Source: Parabacteroides distasonis (GTDB lineage Bacteria > Bacteroidota > Bacteroidia > Bacteroidales > Tannerellaceae). Taken from it: DNA of 64,000 nt. The stretch is from positions 1 to 64,000 of the forward strand of contig NZ_SRYM01000010.1 of the NCBI RefSeq assembly GCF_004793765.1, written 5' to 3'. A program made the position numbers and the translations under genes. The notes beneath the pieces are model-generated. The model was given only the letters and a program-made list of their open reading frames with translations, searched no databases and was not told where the DNA came from. The number at the start of each line of letters is the position of its first letter. Position 1 is the first letter of the stretch. Positions 44,580 through 53,260 of the stretch are shown one piece after another.

Positions 44580-45323
44580 TCAAGCCGTTAGCACCTTCCA
44601 AGAAGATTGATTATACACCGAGCGCATATAAGCGATTTGGATCACACAAGGAATCGTCACCCGATAGGCCGGAGAAGACAAATCGTATGCCGTCCAACCG
44701 GCAGTCAGAACCCATCCAACCGGACCTGAGAAGACAGAAGCCACTTTCCCAAGCGTGTTTCTGCCGGCAAACCGCAGTCCATGTCCCAACATCATGCGGG
44801 AAACCATATTGGCAGTATACAACGCTATCTTAGATGCGAAAACTTCACCTCCTTTCCGTATAAGAAGTTGTACGGCTGCCAACGTACATTGTTTCCGTAA
44901 ATCTTTTGCCGGAATCTCCAAAGCCGCAGCCAACTCACCCAACTCTTTCGTATCCATGCGTCCAACCGCATCCGCAAACATCTTCCGCAACAGACGTTCT
45001 TCCACAGCCTCAATGGCTTCATGCTCCGAATAATCCACCCGCATCTTTTTACATACATCCCGCACGATCTCCCGATACGGAACTCCATACCCCCGGCAAC
45101 AGTTCACAATCGTGTTCCCTCCATACCGTTGAAGCTCGTTAGCAACCTCTCGCCACATATTCCGCATATTATCCGGATAGTTGCACAAATAAGCATCCGT
45201 ATCCGTCAATTGTTCAGCCATGCGGATTTCCCCTTTCGCATCATGCGTCAAATAATCCGCCAATGTCTTTAAATCTTCATTCCGGCATTTCGCCAAGAAT
45301 TGTAGGTCTTTGTCGTATCGCAT
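44580..45323 (-). CDS. YaaW/UPF0174-like protein (DUF3944)
   Basis: A 247-residue protein whose N-terminus (MRYDKDLQFLAKCRNEDLKTL) matches DUF3944 and whose body resembles the UPF0174/YaaW family. A Gly-rich hydrophobic C-terminal region (about 195-235, VASVFSGPVGWVLTAGWTAY) may associate with membranes. Function unknown. First gene of a compact minus-strand run with the M48 peptidase, a membrane protein, a WG-repeat protein and a Sel1 protein. Confidence 0.75.
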   Translation of the reverse strand: MRYDKDLQFLAKCRNEDLKTLADYLTHDAKGEIRMAEQLTDTDAYLCNYPDNMRNMWREVANELQRYGGNTIVNCCRGYGVPYREIVRDVCKKMRVDYSEHEAIEAVEERLLRKMFADAVGRMDTKELGELAAALEIPAKDLRKQCTLAAVQLLIRKGGEVFASKIALYTANMVSRMMLGHGLRFAGRNTLGKVASVFSGPVGWVLTAGWTAYDLSSPAYRVTIPCVIQIAYMRSVYNQSSWKVLTA

Positions 45324-45426
45324 TTCTTTCCTGTTTGATGATTATGTGGGCAAAGGAAAGAGGGGGGACGGACAAAAGGTGTCTAAGAAAAGATAAAAAA
45401 ACGCTTCTTTATTACATATAAAGCCA

Positions 45427-46629
45427 CTAGTAATTTAAAATTTCTAAATATTCATCTATCTCATCTATAATTTTATGGATTTTATACAAAGATGGTAATT
45501 CAGTATTGTTAGGATTATTGTATTCTAATTCTATTTTTAGAATAGCATTTTTCCCATTTTTAGTTGCATTTATAATTTCCTTTTCTAGTGCTTTCCAAAT
45601 ACCACCTGTATTTTGTTTTCTAAGTTGTGATAAAATGTTTATTAATTCTGTAGGGCCATTCATTTGTTGAGCAAAAATATGCCCTCCTTGATATAGTTTT
45701 GTATCAATATTCGATAATTTAGTATCTCGACCTATGGCCTGTAAGTCTGCATTTCTTCCTCTGTTTTCAACTAATAGTTCTGCTTCGGCCTTAAAAACTC
45801 GCCCTTGTTCATCGATTGTGTATTTAAATCGATCATCAACAATATATGTGCTATTAGGTAAGAAATTTTGATTTAGAAAATTATTGGCTTCTACAACTCC
45901 TTTTTCATTTTTCTCACCAGCTGTCGCATAAAAGGTGTTTTTATTTCTCTCTTCTGCTATGATTTTATCACCATCTCTGTAAATGCGTTTACCATTAACT
46001 TCTTCTATCTGTAAATCTTTTATTCTATATTTTGAATTTAATTTGTCTGCATTAGATTTTTTATTATTCCAACGTTGCATATTTTCTATCCATTCTAAGT
46101 GTTTGGGATCTTTCCTAATAGAGGTCTTTTGTAATTTTGAATAAGCATTTAAATATGGATGACTATTGATATATTTAAAAAAAACATCATCTTTAGTATC
46201 TGATAAAAAAGTGTTCAAAAGATTTGTATCATCTAAGTGATCTATTAGCTGTTTTGACAATTCACTTTTCAAAGGCAGTTCTTCTAATGCTTGTACAGAT
46301 GTAATAGAAAGAATGTTTCTGTCTGACAATTTTTTTATTAGAGTTTCTTTTTGTATTAAATCATTATGAGTTAATTCTATTATTGTTTTTCTTTTATATG
46401 CAGATGTGCTTGTTCTTTTTAGTATCACCTCCGTTCTTTTTACATATTCTTCACTCCAGGATACAGTTCTCTTTGCAGTTTTCTTTGCAGCTTGCTTTAC
46501 AAGAATATTATCTCCATATTTTTTTATATACTTCTCCGTTTTTTTTATGCTTTTCTTTATTACAGAAGATTGTGATATAGAAGTAAATACATTTATTGTT
46601 AGTAGTATAAGTAAAAAAAATATTCTCAT
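45427..46629 (-). CDS. exported protein with C-terminal non-specific-endonuclease-like domain
   Basis: A 400-residue protein with a signal peptide (about 1-20). The middle is Lys-rich and not recognised. The C-terminal part (about 225-395) matches the pattern of the Endonuclea_NS_2 / NucA-like toxin nucleases: ENRGRNADLQAIGRD, then YQGGHIFAQQMNGPTELIN with the catalytic-type GGH, and an N-rich helix after it. Such domains are common C-terminal payloads of polymorphic toxins. The gene overlaps the upstream membrane-protein gene by 4 nt and both are much richer in AT than their neighbours, which points to horizontal acquisition. The nuclease call is by motif only. Confidence 0.65.
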   Translation of the reverse strand: MRIFFLLILLTINVFTSISQSSVIKKSIKKTEKYIKKYGDNILVKQAAKKTAKRTVSWSEEYVKRTEVILKRTSTSAYKRKTIIELTHNDLIQKETLIKKLSDRNILSITSVQALEELPLKSELSKQLIDHLDDTNLLNTFLSDTKDDVFFKYINSHPYLNAYSKLQKTSIRKDPKHLEWIENMQRWNNKKSNADKLNSKYRIKDLQIEEVNGKRIYRDGDKIIAEERNKNTFYATAGEKNEKGVVEANNFLNQNFLPNSTYIVDDRFKYTIDEQGRVFKAEAELLVENRGRNADLQAIGRDTKLSNIDTKLYQGGHIFAQQMNGPTELINILSQLRKQNTGGIWKALEKEIINATKNGKNAILKIELEYNNPNNTELPSLYKIHKIIDEIDEYLEILNY

Positions 46630-47978
46630 ATGCTTTCTTTTATTTTTTGAAATAATATTTGATCTTCATTCAATAGTATATCCTTTAAATAGGAACTTTG
46701 TTTTGTGATTTCTACTTTTAAGTCAGCCAAAGCATATTGCGTAAGAAGTATACAAAGCAACTCTTCCGGAGTTTTTTTGTTCCAATCTTTGATAACATCA
46801 TTTAGTATTATACCTCCATTAATCAACATTCCTGTACCACCAGTCAATATATTAGTCGTAAGATCTCTCATTAGTATAACTCTTTCTTTAGAGGTATAGT
46901 CTTTTATTAATTCGATTTGATCACTTTTTAAAGGATACAGATAGGTTAGATGCGTTTTATCAATTTTGAAATCACAGCAATATGATGGTATCCATTCTTG
47001 ATAATAATTATTTCTGCTTTTTGTTAACTGTTTGATATATATATCTAAGTATTTTTGGATAATTTCAGAATTTATAAATGTGTCTTTTTTGATTTGATCA
47101 TACCATTTTTTTTCAAAATAGGAACTTCCACTTCCAATTAAAAATGCAAATTTTTGAAAATCTAAAAAACCTCCAGAATATTCATTTTGTATATTCTCTA
47201 TCCTTTTAATTATCAAGGAATCTAATTCAAACTGTAAAATAGTAGATAATGTATCAGATAAAAGTGATATTTGCAAATCTCTATTAATGTCTATCTCTTT
47301 TTTTATATTTCCAAGAAAAATGTCTTTCTTTGAGTTGGATATACTATCTAATTCTTTTTCGACAGGTGTACCTCTTAGGATTTTATTGACATCTCGCAAT
47401 TGATAGTAATTCATGTTTTTATATAAGGGTATAATTTTTTCATAAAACAAATCACTCAAAAGTGAATTATTCTTATAATTGTCTTTGTATAACAGAGCTG
47501 ATTCTATTGGGGTTAGATTCAATATTGAATCCAACTTTATAAAATCAGAGTTTATTAATTTAGATTTTCTAAAGGAAGACTTGTTGTTTTCTAATAGAAT
47601 ATTATTATCAAATGAACTATCACAATATATCCATGCTTGTGATGGTAATATTTTCTCTTTCTCAAAATGCCCACTAATAGAAACAAGAAGTAGTATTCCA
47701 ATGCATGGTATTAATTCTATTAAAAACGCTTGACGTATTCCTTTAATGAACTCTTTACTGTCATGGTCGTCAGAATATTTACAAATACCCCACATAATAG
47801 GAAACAATAGAAAAGTTATGAGAAAACTAATCCACCAAAGAATTGAATTGTAATATATATATGAAAAAATCATACAAAGAATGAATATAGGAAGAAAAAT
47901 GACTGAAACTATTATAATAAATGCAATTAAACACTCTACTATAATCCATTTAAAAAGTCGTTTAATCCAATTAGTCAT
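46626..47978 (-). CDS. AT-rich membrane protein paired with the nuclease-like gene
   Basis: A 450-residue protein with three or four hydrophobic segments in its first 105 residues (about 12-42, 45-65 and 83-103) and a large, Asn/Lys/Ile-rich soluble remainder. A Gly-rich hydrophobic patch (ILTGGTGMLINGGIILNDV) lies near residue 385. No family recognised. Its overlap with the nuclease-like gene suggests a two-component unit; a delivery, anchoring or immunity role is speculation. Confidence 0.65.
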   Translation of the reverse strand: MTNWIKRLFKWIIVECLIAFIIIVSVIFLPIFILCMIFSYIYYNSILWWISFLITFLLFPIMWGICKYSDDHDSKEFIKGIRQAFLIELIPCIGILLLVSISGHFEKEKILPSQAWIYCDSSFDNNILLENNKSSFRKSKLINSDFIKLDSILNLTPIESALLYKDNYKNNSLLSDLFYEKIIPLYKNMNYYQLRDVNKILRGTPVEKELDSISNSKKDIFLGNIKKEIDINRDLQISLLSDTLSTILQFELDSLIIKRIENIQNEYSGGFLDFQKFAFLIGSGSSYFEKKWYDQIKKDTFINSEIIQKYLDIYIKQLTKSRNNYYQEWIPSYCCDFKIDKTHLTYLYPLKSDQIELIKDYTSKERVILMRDLTTNILTGGTGMLINGGIILNDVIKDWNKKTPEELLCILLTQYALADLKVEITKQSSYLKDILLNEDQILFQKIKESI

Positions 47979-48481
47979 TTTTTAGTATAAATATTTATTT
48001 TGTTTGATTTCATTTTTACAATAATACAAGTAAAGCATTATTATATAAATATAAACATTTATTTTTTATTTCCCCGATAGTAAAATTTTGCCGATTTCCT
48101 AAGTCGGGAATAATATCGTAAACACTTTCTTGCTTCTTTTATGTCTTCCGCTTGACTTTCCTCGCTTGGGAGCCGTCACGGATTGCCGCAAATTTAGTAA
48201 TCTTATTTGATTCATAACCTTTTTCTCCTATATTTTTGCGATGTTCTCTTATTCTATATTCTGATAGCGCAAAAGAACTGGGGAGATGAGACAAAAACTG
48301 TCCGAGGCAGAAACAATTTTGATTGTATTCTCTTTCAGAAGTTTGTTTTTTGCAGGATTCATAGGTAAGGCATCCGTCTTGCCAAGGAAAGTCAATGGAA
48401 TACGAAGGGTTTCTTGATGGATTTTCAAGCCTTGGATAAGCGGTTATAAGCCGGTAGTGGGGCGATTGTACATTATTCGAT
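47979..48481. other. 503-bp gap without a recognisable gene
   Basis: The left part is very AT-rich and borders the island. The right part has open frames that do not look like proteins of any known family. A minus-strand TAAATTTG box at 48189-48196 and an 18-bp sequence at 48289-48306 are repeated near the PLD gene promoter (49027, 49161), so part of this gap may be a decayed copy of that upstream region. Confidence 0.5.
48289..48306. repeat. 18-bp direct repeat, copy 1
   Basis: AGACAAAAACTGTCCGAG here and at 49161-49178, on either side of the phospholipase D-like pseudogene. A related AAACTGTCCAAG occurs near 52156 upstream of the WYL gene. Confidence 0.8.
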
Positions 48482-49006
48482 CTATATCCCGACCCTATCC
48501 CCGCAAAACCTTTTTCTTTTGCAGGTCTTGCAAGGGGTACCCATCCACATGCCATCAAATTGCTCCACGGCTTCGGACACCAAGTCTGCCTCCGAAGTCA
48601 AGATACCGGCCTCGAAGTTTCGATGATCCTTTCCTTTCATACCGAAAGCGGCCCCTGTCAAATTAGCGGAGCCGATATAGGCCAGCTCCAAATCAAATAT
48701 CAAGATCTTAAAATGTACCCGAGGACATAAAACCCGCTCCATCCTGCTCTATAACAACGGATACTTATCGAAATCATCCCGAAAGTTCTTTCCCAGTTCT
48801 TTCGCATGGATCAAGCGGATCTCTATACCCTCTTTCACTTTCCGCTCCAAAAGCTTCAGCAAAGGTACCGCCTCTTTTCCCTCTTTGATATAAAGATCCT
48901 TCAGATCTGCCGTCCCGATCCAAAGCGTACGTCTTACTTGTCGAATCGCCTCTACAAGAAGGTCGTAGTGTTGTTCGTTTTTTATGTATTTGAGCATAGG
49001 TGACAT
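48482..49006 (-). pseudogene. phospholipase D-like nuclease split by an amber codon
   Basis: The N-terminal frame (48749-49006, 85 residues, MSPMLKYIKNEQHYDLLVEA to DDFDKYPLL) and the C-terminal frame (48482-48748) are in the same register and separated only by TAG at 48749-48751. The second part holds the PLD HxK-type motif (RVHFKILIFDLELAYIGSAN) and a Cys-rich end (PCKTCKRKRFCGD). Joined, they give a single PLD-family protein of about 174 residues. Without readthrough the catalytic half would be made only if translation restarts at the ATG at 48742. Confidence 0.8.
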
Positions 49007-49026
49007 TTCAAAATTGATTTCTTCCG

Positions 49027-49034
49027 CAAATTTA
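49027..49034 (-). promoter_or_regulatory. -7 element for the PLD-like gene
   Basis: The minus strand reads TAAATTTG, a full TAnnTTTG match, 20 nt upstream of the ATG at 49006. The surrounding 12-mer CCGCAAATTTAG (49024-49035) is repeated at 48186-48197. Confidence 0.45.
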
Positions 49035-49160
49035 GCTATTCAGTAGCGACATAATAAAGTCTTTTTGCAATCTTCGATCTCTTTCGATTCCCAGATAACA
49101 TCATAATCCATAGGGTTACCGCACTCATCCAAATGTGAAGCTGAATAAAAAGATTAGAGA

Positions 49161-49178
49161 AGACAAAAACTGTCCGAG
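49161..49178. repeat. 18-bp direct repeat, copy 2
   Basis: Identical to 48289-48306. It lies about 125 nt upstream of the PLD-like gene's -7 box. Confidence 0.8.
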
Positions 49179-49272
49179 AACGGATAAAAAGATAAGCCAA
49201 TGAATGAAGAGACAGACGATTCCGCTTCGCAAATTTATCCATTATAAAAATTCTGCAATTCAAAATTTTCAC

Positions 49273-49280
49273 TACCTTTG
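49273..49280 (+). promoter_or_regulatory. higBA -7 element
   Basis: TACCTTTG, a full TAnnTTTG match, 17 nt upstream of the higB ATG. Confidence 0.55.
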
Positions 49281-49297
49281 CTTCCAAATAAAGCAAG

Positions 49298-49597
49298 ATG
49301 AGAATAGTATCACATAAGAAATTGAAGGAGTTTTATGAGATGAGCGGAAACGAGGATTCTCGTGTGGCTCTTGAACGTTGGTACGATGTGGTAGATAAAG
49401 CTTCTTGGAGAAACTTTTCGGAGATAAAGGTTGATTTCCCCGCTACTGATTATGTAGGCAACCAGCATTATGTGTTCAATATAAAAGGTAATAATTATCG
49501 TCTTGTTGTCGTTGTAAAATTTACAATAGGGTATGTATTCATACGCTGGGTTGGCACCCATAGGGAATACGATAAGATAGATTGTTCAACCATTTAA
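49298..49597 (+). CDS. higB: HigB-type toxin (RelE superfamily mRNA interferase)
   Basis: A 99-residue protein with the HigB pattern: RIVSHKKLKEFYE at the N-terminus, the FPATDYVGN loop, NIKGNNYRLVVVVKF core strands and a YVFIRWVGTHREYDKI end. HigB proteins cut ribosome-bound mRNA. It precedes its antitoxin, the order characteristic of higBA. Confidence 0.92.
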   Translation: MRIVSHKKLKEFYEMSGNEDSRVALERWYDVVDKASWRNFSEIKVDFPATDYVGNQHYVFNIKGNNYRLVVVVKFTIGYVFIRWVGTHREYDKIDCSTI

Positions 49598-49608
49598 ATA
49601 TAACAATT

Positions 49609-49971
49609 ATGGATTCAATAAGCAAGGAACAATATGAATTCGCTCAAGCAAGGATAGAGGAATTGTTGCCGTTGGTAAATGATAACACGCCGGCGAACGA
49701 CAGAAATGCGGTTGAACTTACGATGATGTCTGATATAGTGATCGCTTACGAAAAAAAGCACTATCCCATAGGTAAGCCGACGGTCGCTGAACTGATAGGG
49801 TTGTCCATCGAGGAAAAGGGGATTACCCAGAAACAATTGGCTAGTGAGTTAGGGGTTAGCCCGTCACGGGTGAATGACTATATCTCCGGTCGTTCAGAGC
49901 CTACACTGAAAATAGCCCGCCTGCTTTGTCGGGTTTTGAATATATCCCCGGCCGCGATGTTGGGATATTAA
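49609..49971 (+). CDS. higA: HigA-type antitoxin with XRE helix-turn-helix
   Basis: About 120 residues; the N-terminal half binds the toxin in known HigA proteins and the C-terminal XRE helix-turn-helix (KGITQKQLASELGVSPSRVN, then SGRSEPTLKIARLLCRVL) binds its own promoter. The open frame begins at a TTG at 49582 inside higB; ATG 49609 (MDSISKEQ), 11 nt after the higB stop, is preferred. Confidence 0.92.
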   Translation: MDSISKEQYEFAQARIEELLPLVNDNTPANDRNAVELTMMSDIVIAYEKKHYPIGKPTVAELIGLSIEEKGITQKQLASELGVSPSRVNDYISGRSEPTLKIARLLCRVLNISPAAMLGY

Positions 49972-50004
49972 AAACCTTTTAGGGATAGACACACATATAC
50001 CCGA

Positions 50005-50079
50005 TTTTCAGAGAAGATATACTTCAAGTGCCAATACATATATACTTCTCTGGCACTTGAAGTATATCTTCTCTGAAAA
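50005..50079. terminator. 29-bp perfect inverted repeat downstream of higBA
   Basis: Arms at 50005-50033 and 50051-50079 are exact reverse complements over 29 nt (outer ends TTTTCAGAGAAG / CTTCTCTGAAAA). The 17-nt loop carries an extra partial copy (TATATACTTCTC). The outer A/T runs fit a bidirectional terminator between higA and the convergent ATPase gene. Confidence 0.85.
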
Positions 50080-50122
50080 GCAAGTGAATCGTTTCTCCTA
50101 GGAACCTATATACGGTTCGGAT

Positions 50123-51859
50123 TCAATCCCCGGCGGGTATCTCCTCCATCCGTACCAGCTCGTGCCCGCGGAACTGCATCACGATACGGTGTAGCTCCGT
50201 GCCTTGTATCAATTGCTGGACACGGGGAGCGGCGGCATACCGATGAATCTGCTCGACCGCTTCTTGCCATTGTTGGCCGGCCTTCGCTTCGCTATCTTTG
50301 GAGGATAGGTATTTCATTTCGACAATGTAGCTATGAGCCACCTCATAGTGGCGCAAGTCCGGCATCAGGAACAGGTCGCAAAAGCCGTGGTTCAGCTCCA
50401 ATTCCGGAGCCAGCAAGTAGTAAGAGTTGATGCTTAGGTAGGCGGTAAAGAAACCTTGGAGGTTGCGCTCGCCCTCGATGGCACTGCGGACGGAGGAGTT
50501 CTCCTTATACGATTGGGCGATAAACGACAAGGCCTCTTGCCATTGCCCGTCGAAAGCCATGGCATCATAAAAATCCCTTAGGTACTCCAGGTTGATATGA
50601 CGATCCGTCTGATACTCGTCCAACGCGAACTCGTAATACTGCTTGCGCACGTTATTGTTAGGAATACCCAACACGAGACGATCTCCACGGGTGGCCGTAA
50701 TCGTCAACATACCATAGTAGAACAACAAGCTGGTGAAGATCTCCGGCTTGGTGATCTCTGCCGCGGGGAAGGTGGTAAACAAGGAGGTGACGATCTGCCC
50801 CTCGTCGGTAATCTTTCGCAGAACGCCTTTCCGGTTACCGTCCAGCTTGTCCAAGCGGATGAACTTCTTCATCTTGTTGTAGTCCGTGCGGGTGTTCGGG
50901 TCGATCATCTGTTTCGGAGCCTTGCCGGAACTTATGTAATGCCGCAGGTAATAAAGCACCATGTCGCAGTTGAACATCTTTGGGTCACGTTCCAAACTCT
51001 CTTCGGCGAAACAATAATTATCGTACCAAGGCTTCATATCCTCGATCATCGCCTCTATGTCCGTATCTGCCGGCAACTCCCCGGCTGTCTTATAATACGC
51101 GAGCATCTCGCGCACGTCCTCCTCGCTGAAGCCCAACATCATATTGAACTGATGGTCGGTGCTGATATTCCAGCCGATGTTGAAACCGCTGGTCAAGTCG
51201 TCCAAAGTCACCGGGCTGACACCCATCATGAAGATACGGTCGAACATACCCTTATACAGCTTGAAATGATCCCGGTAAAAACCGCTGGCATGGGTCAAGG
51301 CATGATAAACCTCGTTGCCTTGCTCATTCAAGACTACATTCGTGAAGTTATCATACTCGTCGATAATAAGGTAAAGCAAATAGCCATTCTGTTTCGCCTC
51401 CACATCTATCTTCGACAACTTATCGGCGGACGAGTCGCTTTTGAAAAACGCCTCTCTCAAATCCGCGGAATAGAAATCCGCATAGGTACGCATGAAACCG
51501 TCCAGCACCGTGCAGCAATACCGGTTGAAATTATCCTCCAACGTCCCGCTCCCGGCGCTCGCCCTCGAGAAGTCGAAGAACAGCACCTGATACTTCCCCC
51601 GCGTCGGCGTAGGATGGCTGCCGATCCAAAGACCGCCGAAGCGTTTCTCGAACTTATCCTTTTGCGACAGGTCGTAATACGCACGCAGCATACTCAAGAA
51701 TATGCTCTTCCCGAAACGGCGCGGACGGATGAAAAACAGGCTGTCCGGTTGATCCTCCAACAAGGGCAGGTACATCGTCTTATCTACATAATACTGGTTC
51801 CGCTCCACCACGTCCACGAAGTTGGAAACTCCATACGGTATTCTTTTTGCCTTTTCCAT
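50123..51859 (-). CDS. AAA-ATPase-like / PD-(D/E)XK nuclease family protein
   Basis: A 578-residue protein of the AAA-ATPase_like + DUF1703-type family that is multicopy in Bacteroidetes. The N-terminal region (about 5-280) starts IPYGVSNFVDVVERNQYYVDK and has a degenerate P-loop-like RPRRFGKSIFLSML near residue 47. The C-terminal PD-(D/E)XK domain (about 455-570) carries a D-x(n)-ExK-like core (HSYIVEMKYLSSKDSE). Role unknown; a DNA-processing or mobile-element link is often suggested. Minus-strand TATATTTG at 51895-51902 is its likely -7 box. Confidence 0.88.
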   Translation of the reverse strand: MEKAKRIPYGVSNFVDVVERNQYYVDKTMYLPLLEDQPDSLFFIRPRRFGKSIFLSMLRAYYDLSQKDKFEKRFGGLWIGSHPTPTRGKYQVLFFDFSRASAGSGTLEDNFNRYCCTVLDGFMRTYADFYSADLREAFFKSDSSADKLSKIDVEAKQNGYLLYLIIDEYDNFTNVVLNEQGNEVYHALTHASGFYRDHFKLYKGMFDRIFMMGVSPVTLDDLTSGFNIGWNISTDHQFNMMLGFSEEDVREMLAYYKTAGELPADTDIEAMIEDMKPWYDNYCFAEESLERDPKMFNCDMVLYYLRHYISSGKAPKQMIDPNTRTDYNKMKKFIRLDKLDGNRKGVLRKITDEGQIVTSLFTTFPAAEITKPEIFTSLLFYYGMLTITATRGDRLVLGIPNNNVRKQYYEFALDEYQTDRHINLEYLRDFYDAMAFDGQWQEALSFIAQSYKENSSVRSAIEGERNLQGFFTAYLSINSYYLLAPELELNHGFCDLFLMPDLRHYEVAHSYIVEMKYLSSKDSEAKAGQQWQEAVEQIHRYAAAPRVQQLIQGTELHRIVMQFRGHELVRMEEIPAGD

Positions 51860-51894
51860 CGCGTTGCCCTTTTATAGAATGATTATACAGATTA

Positions 51895-51902
51895 CAAATA
51901 TA
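51895..51902 (-). promoter_or_regulatory. -7 element for the AAA/PD-(D/E)XK gene
   Basis: The minus strand reads TATATTTG 36 nt upstream of the ATG. Confidence 0.45.
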
Positions 51903-52056
51903 CGTTTATTCAACGGATTTCGCCTTATCATTGTTTTGGGAAAATGATTTTGTGGGAACATTTAAGTTCTCATCCCCTTTGTCTGTATATCTGATGCCAA
52001 CAGTTTATTCTCAAATGTCGGCTCTTCCGATAAAGTCCGTGGCAGGCACACAGTCC

Positions 52057-52115
52057 GAAGTATCTTAGGTGCATCGGCCAACGAACCTAAGATACTTCAC
52101 CCATGAACCTAAGAT
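52057..52115. repeat. inverted repeat cluster of the word CTTAGGT/ACCTAAG
   Basis: GAAGTATCTTAGGT at 52057-52070 is the reverse complement of 52085-52098; a third, diverged copy (AACCTAAGATGCT) follows at about 52106-52118. It lies in the 429-bp divergent gap between the ATPase and WYL genes; nothing else recognisable fills that gap apart from the flanking promoters. Confidence 0.8.
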
Positions 52116-52288
52116 GCTACGACGGATCGCCAATATGAGTGATCGGCCTTTCGCAAACTGTCCAAGAATAGAGATCGACGTAAAAGTTGTTTTCTTACAG
52201 GAGAAAGACAAAGAAAAACGCAATTACTCCTTATTGATATTGGGGAAATGCGTATATTCGCACAAATCATGTTGGTAAAATGTGATAA

Positions 52289-53227
52289 ATGGACGAAATA
52301 CCATATCGACTTATGAATAAAAACGAGCGTTGCCTCTGGATCGTGGGGACTTTCATCGATTACGGGGATATGTCATTGAGGGAGCTTAACGCACGCTTCC
52401 TGGATTATACGTTGAATTATGAGGGGGAGGAGATACAGCCGCGGACATTCGACCGCGACCGGAGATACATCGCTTCTACCTTTCAGATTGATATAGACTT
52501 TGATCCTCGCCTCAAGAAATATCATTTGGTGAATCCAGAGGAGATACAAGACAACCCGATCTTCAAATACCTGCTGGGAAGCATCCATGTGAACAATCTT
52601 TCCACATTGGCGTTAAGGCATAAAGACAAGATCATGTTGCAAGAGATACCGACCGGTGTCGAGCTGCTACAGGTCGTGCTAAACGCTATCGACTTAGGGC
52701 GAACGGTTTGCTTCGATTATACTTCCTACTACGCGAAAGGAAAGATATTCACCTACGAGGTAATCCCTTGCTTCGTCCGAATGTTCGAGCACAGATGGTA
52801 TTTGGTTTGCGAATACTTGGATCATAGCCAGACACGGGTATTGGCCTTGGAACGGATGCGGCGATTGAGCATCGGTGAAAAACAGGCGACCTCTTCTCCT
52901 CATATAACCCTGCGGCAATTCTACCAGGATTGCTTCGGCATCATCCGGGATGATAAGCGACCGGAAGAGATCCTGCTGAAGGTCTATCAGAACCAAGTGG
53001 ACTACGTGCGCTCCGTCCCCATCCACCCCTCGCAGGAAGAGGTGGAAACTGGTGCGGATTACGCTGTCTTCCGGTATTACCTGCGCCCCTCTTACGATTT
53101 CATACAACATCTGCTATGGCATCGGGAGCATATGGAGGTGCTGCGTCCTGTCGCTCTCAGGGAAGAGGTACGTACCCTTCTCCTAAAGATGCTGGAACAC
53201 TACGGCATGAATGACTCATCCTCCTGA
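52289..53227 (+). CDS. WYL-domain transcriptional regulator
   Basis: A 312-residue regulator with an N-terminal winged helix-turn-helix (MSLRELNARFLDYTLNYEGE, then QPRTFDRDRRYIASTF) and a WYL sensor domain at about 130-210 (FDYTSYYAKGKIFTYEVIPC, then EHRWYLVCEYLD), followed by a C-terminal extension. WYL domains bind ligands such as nucleotides or nucleic acids in some members, and WYL proteins often sit beside defence genes. Here no operon partner follows; the target is unknown. A TATATTCG box at 52253-52260 is a possible -7 element. Confidence 0.9.
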   Translation: MDEIPYRLMNKNERCLWIVGTFIDYGDMSLRELNARFLDYTLNYEGEEIQPRTFDRDRRYIASTFQIDIDFDPRLKKYHLVNPEEIQDNPIFKYLLGSIHVNNLSTLALRHKDKIMLQEIPTGVELLQVVLNAIDLGRTVCFDYTSYYAKGKIFTYEVIPCFVRMFEHRWYLVCEYLDHSQTRVLALERMRRLSIGEKQATSSPHITLRQFYQDCFGIIRDDKRPEEILLKVYQNQVDYVRSVPIHPSQEEVETGADYAVFRYYLRPSYDFIQHLLWHREHMEVLRPVALREEVRTLLLKMLEHYGMNDSSS

Positions 53228-53260
53228 ACGGGAGGTCTTGCCATCCCACGTGGCAGGGTT

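Noticed and set aside
48139-48558. 139-codon minus-strand frame overlapping the PLD C-terminus
   Set aside because: It overlaps the PLD frame in another register and its translation resembles no protein.
49036-49296. 86-codon minus-strand frame between PLD and higB
   Set aside because: It covers the divergent promoters and the 18-bp repeat; the translation has no family resemblance.
50597-51877. Long plus-strand open frame opposite the AAA/PD-(D/E)XK gene
   Set aside because: It is fully antisense to a well-supported gene, with low-complexity His/Arg/Val-rich translation and no recognisable domain.
52069-52278. 69-codon plus-strand frame upstream of the WYL gene
   Set aside because: It begins inside an inverted repeat cluster and spans the probable WYL promoter.
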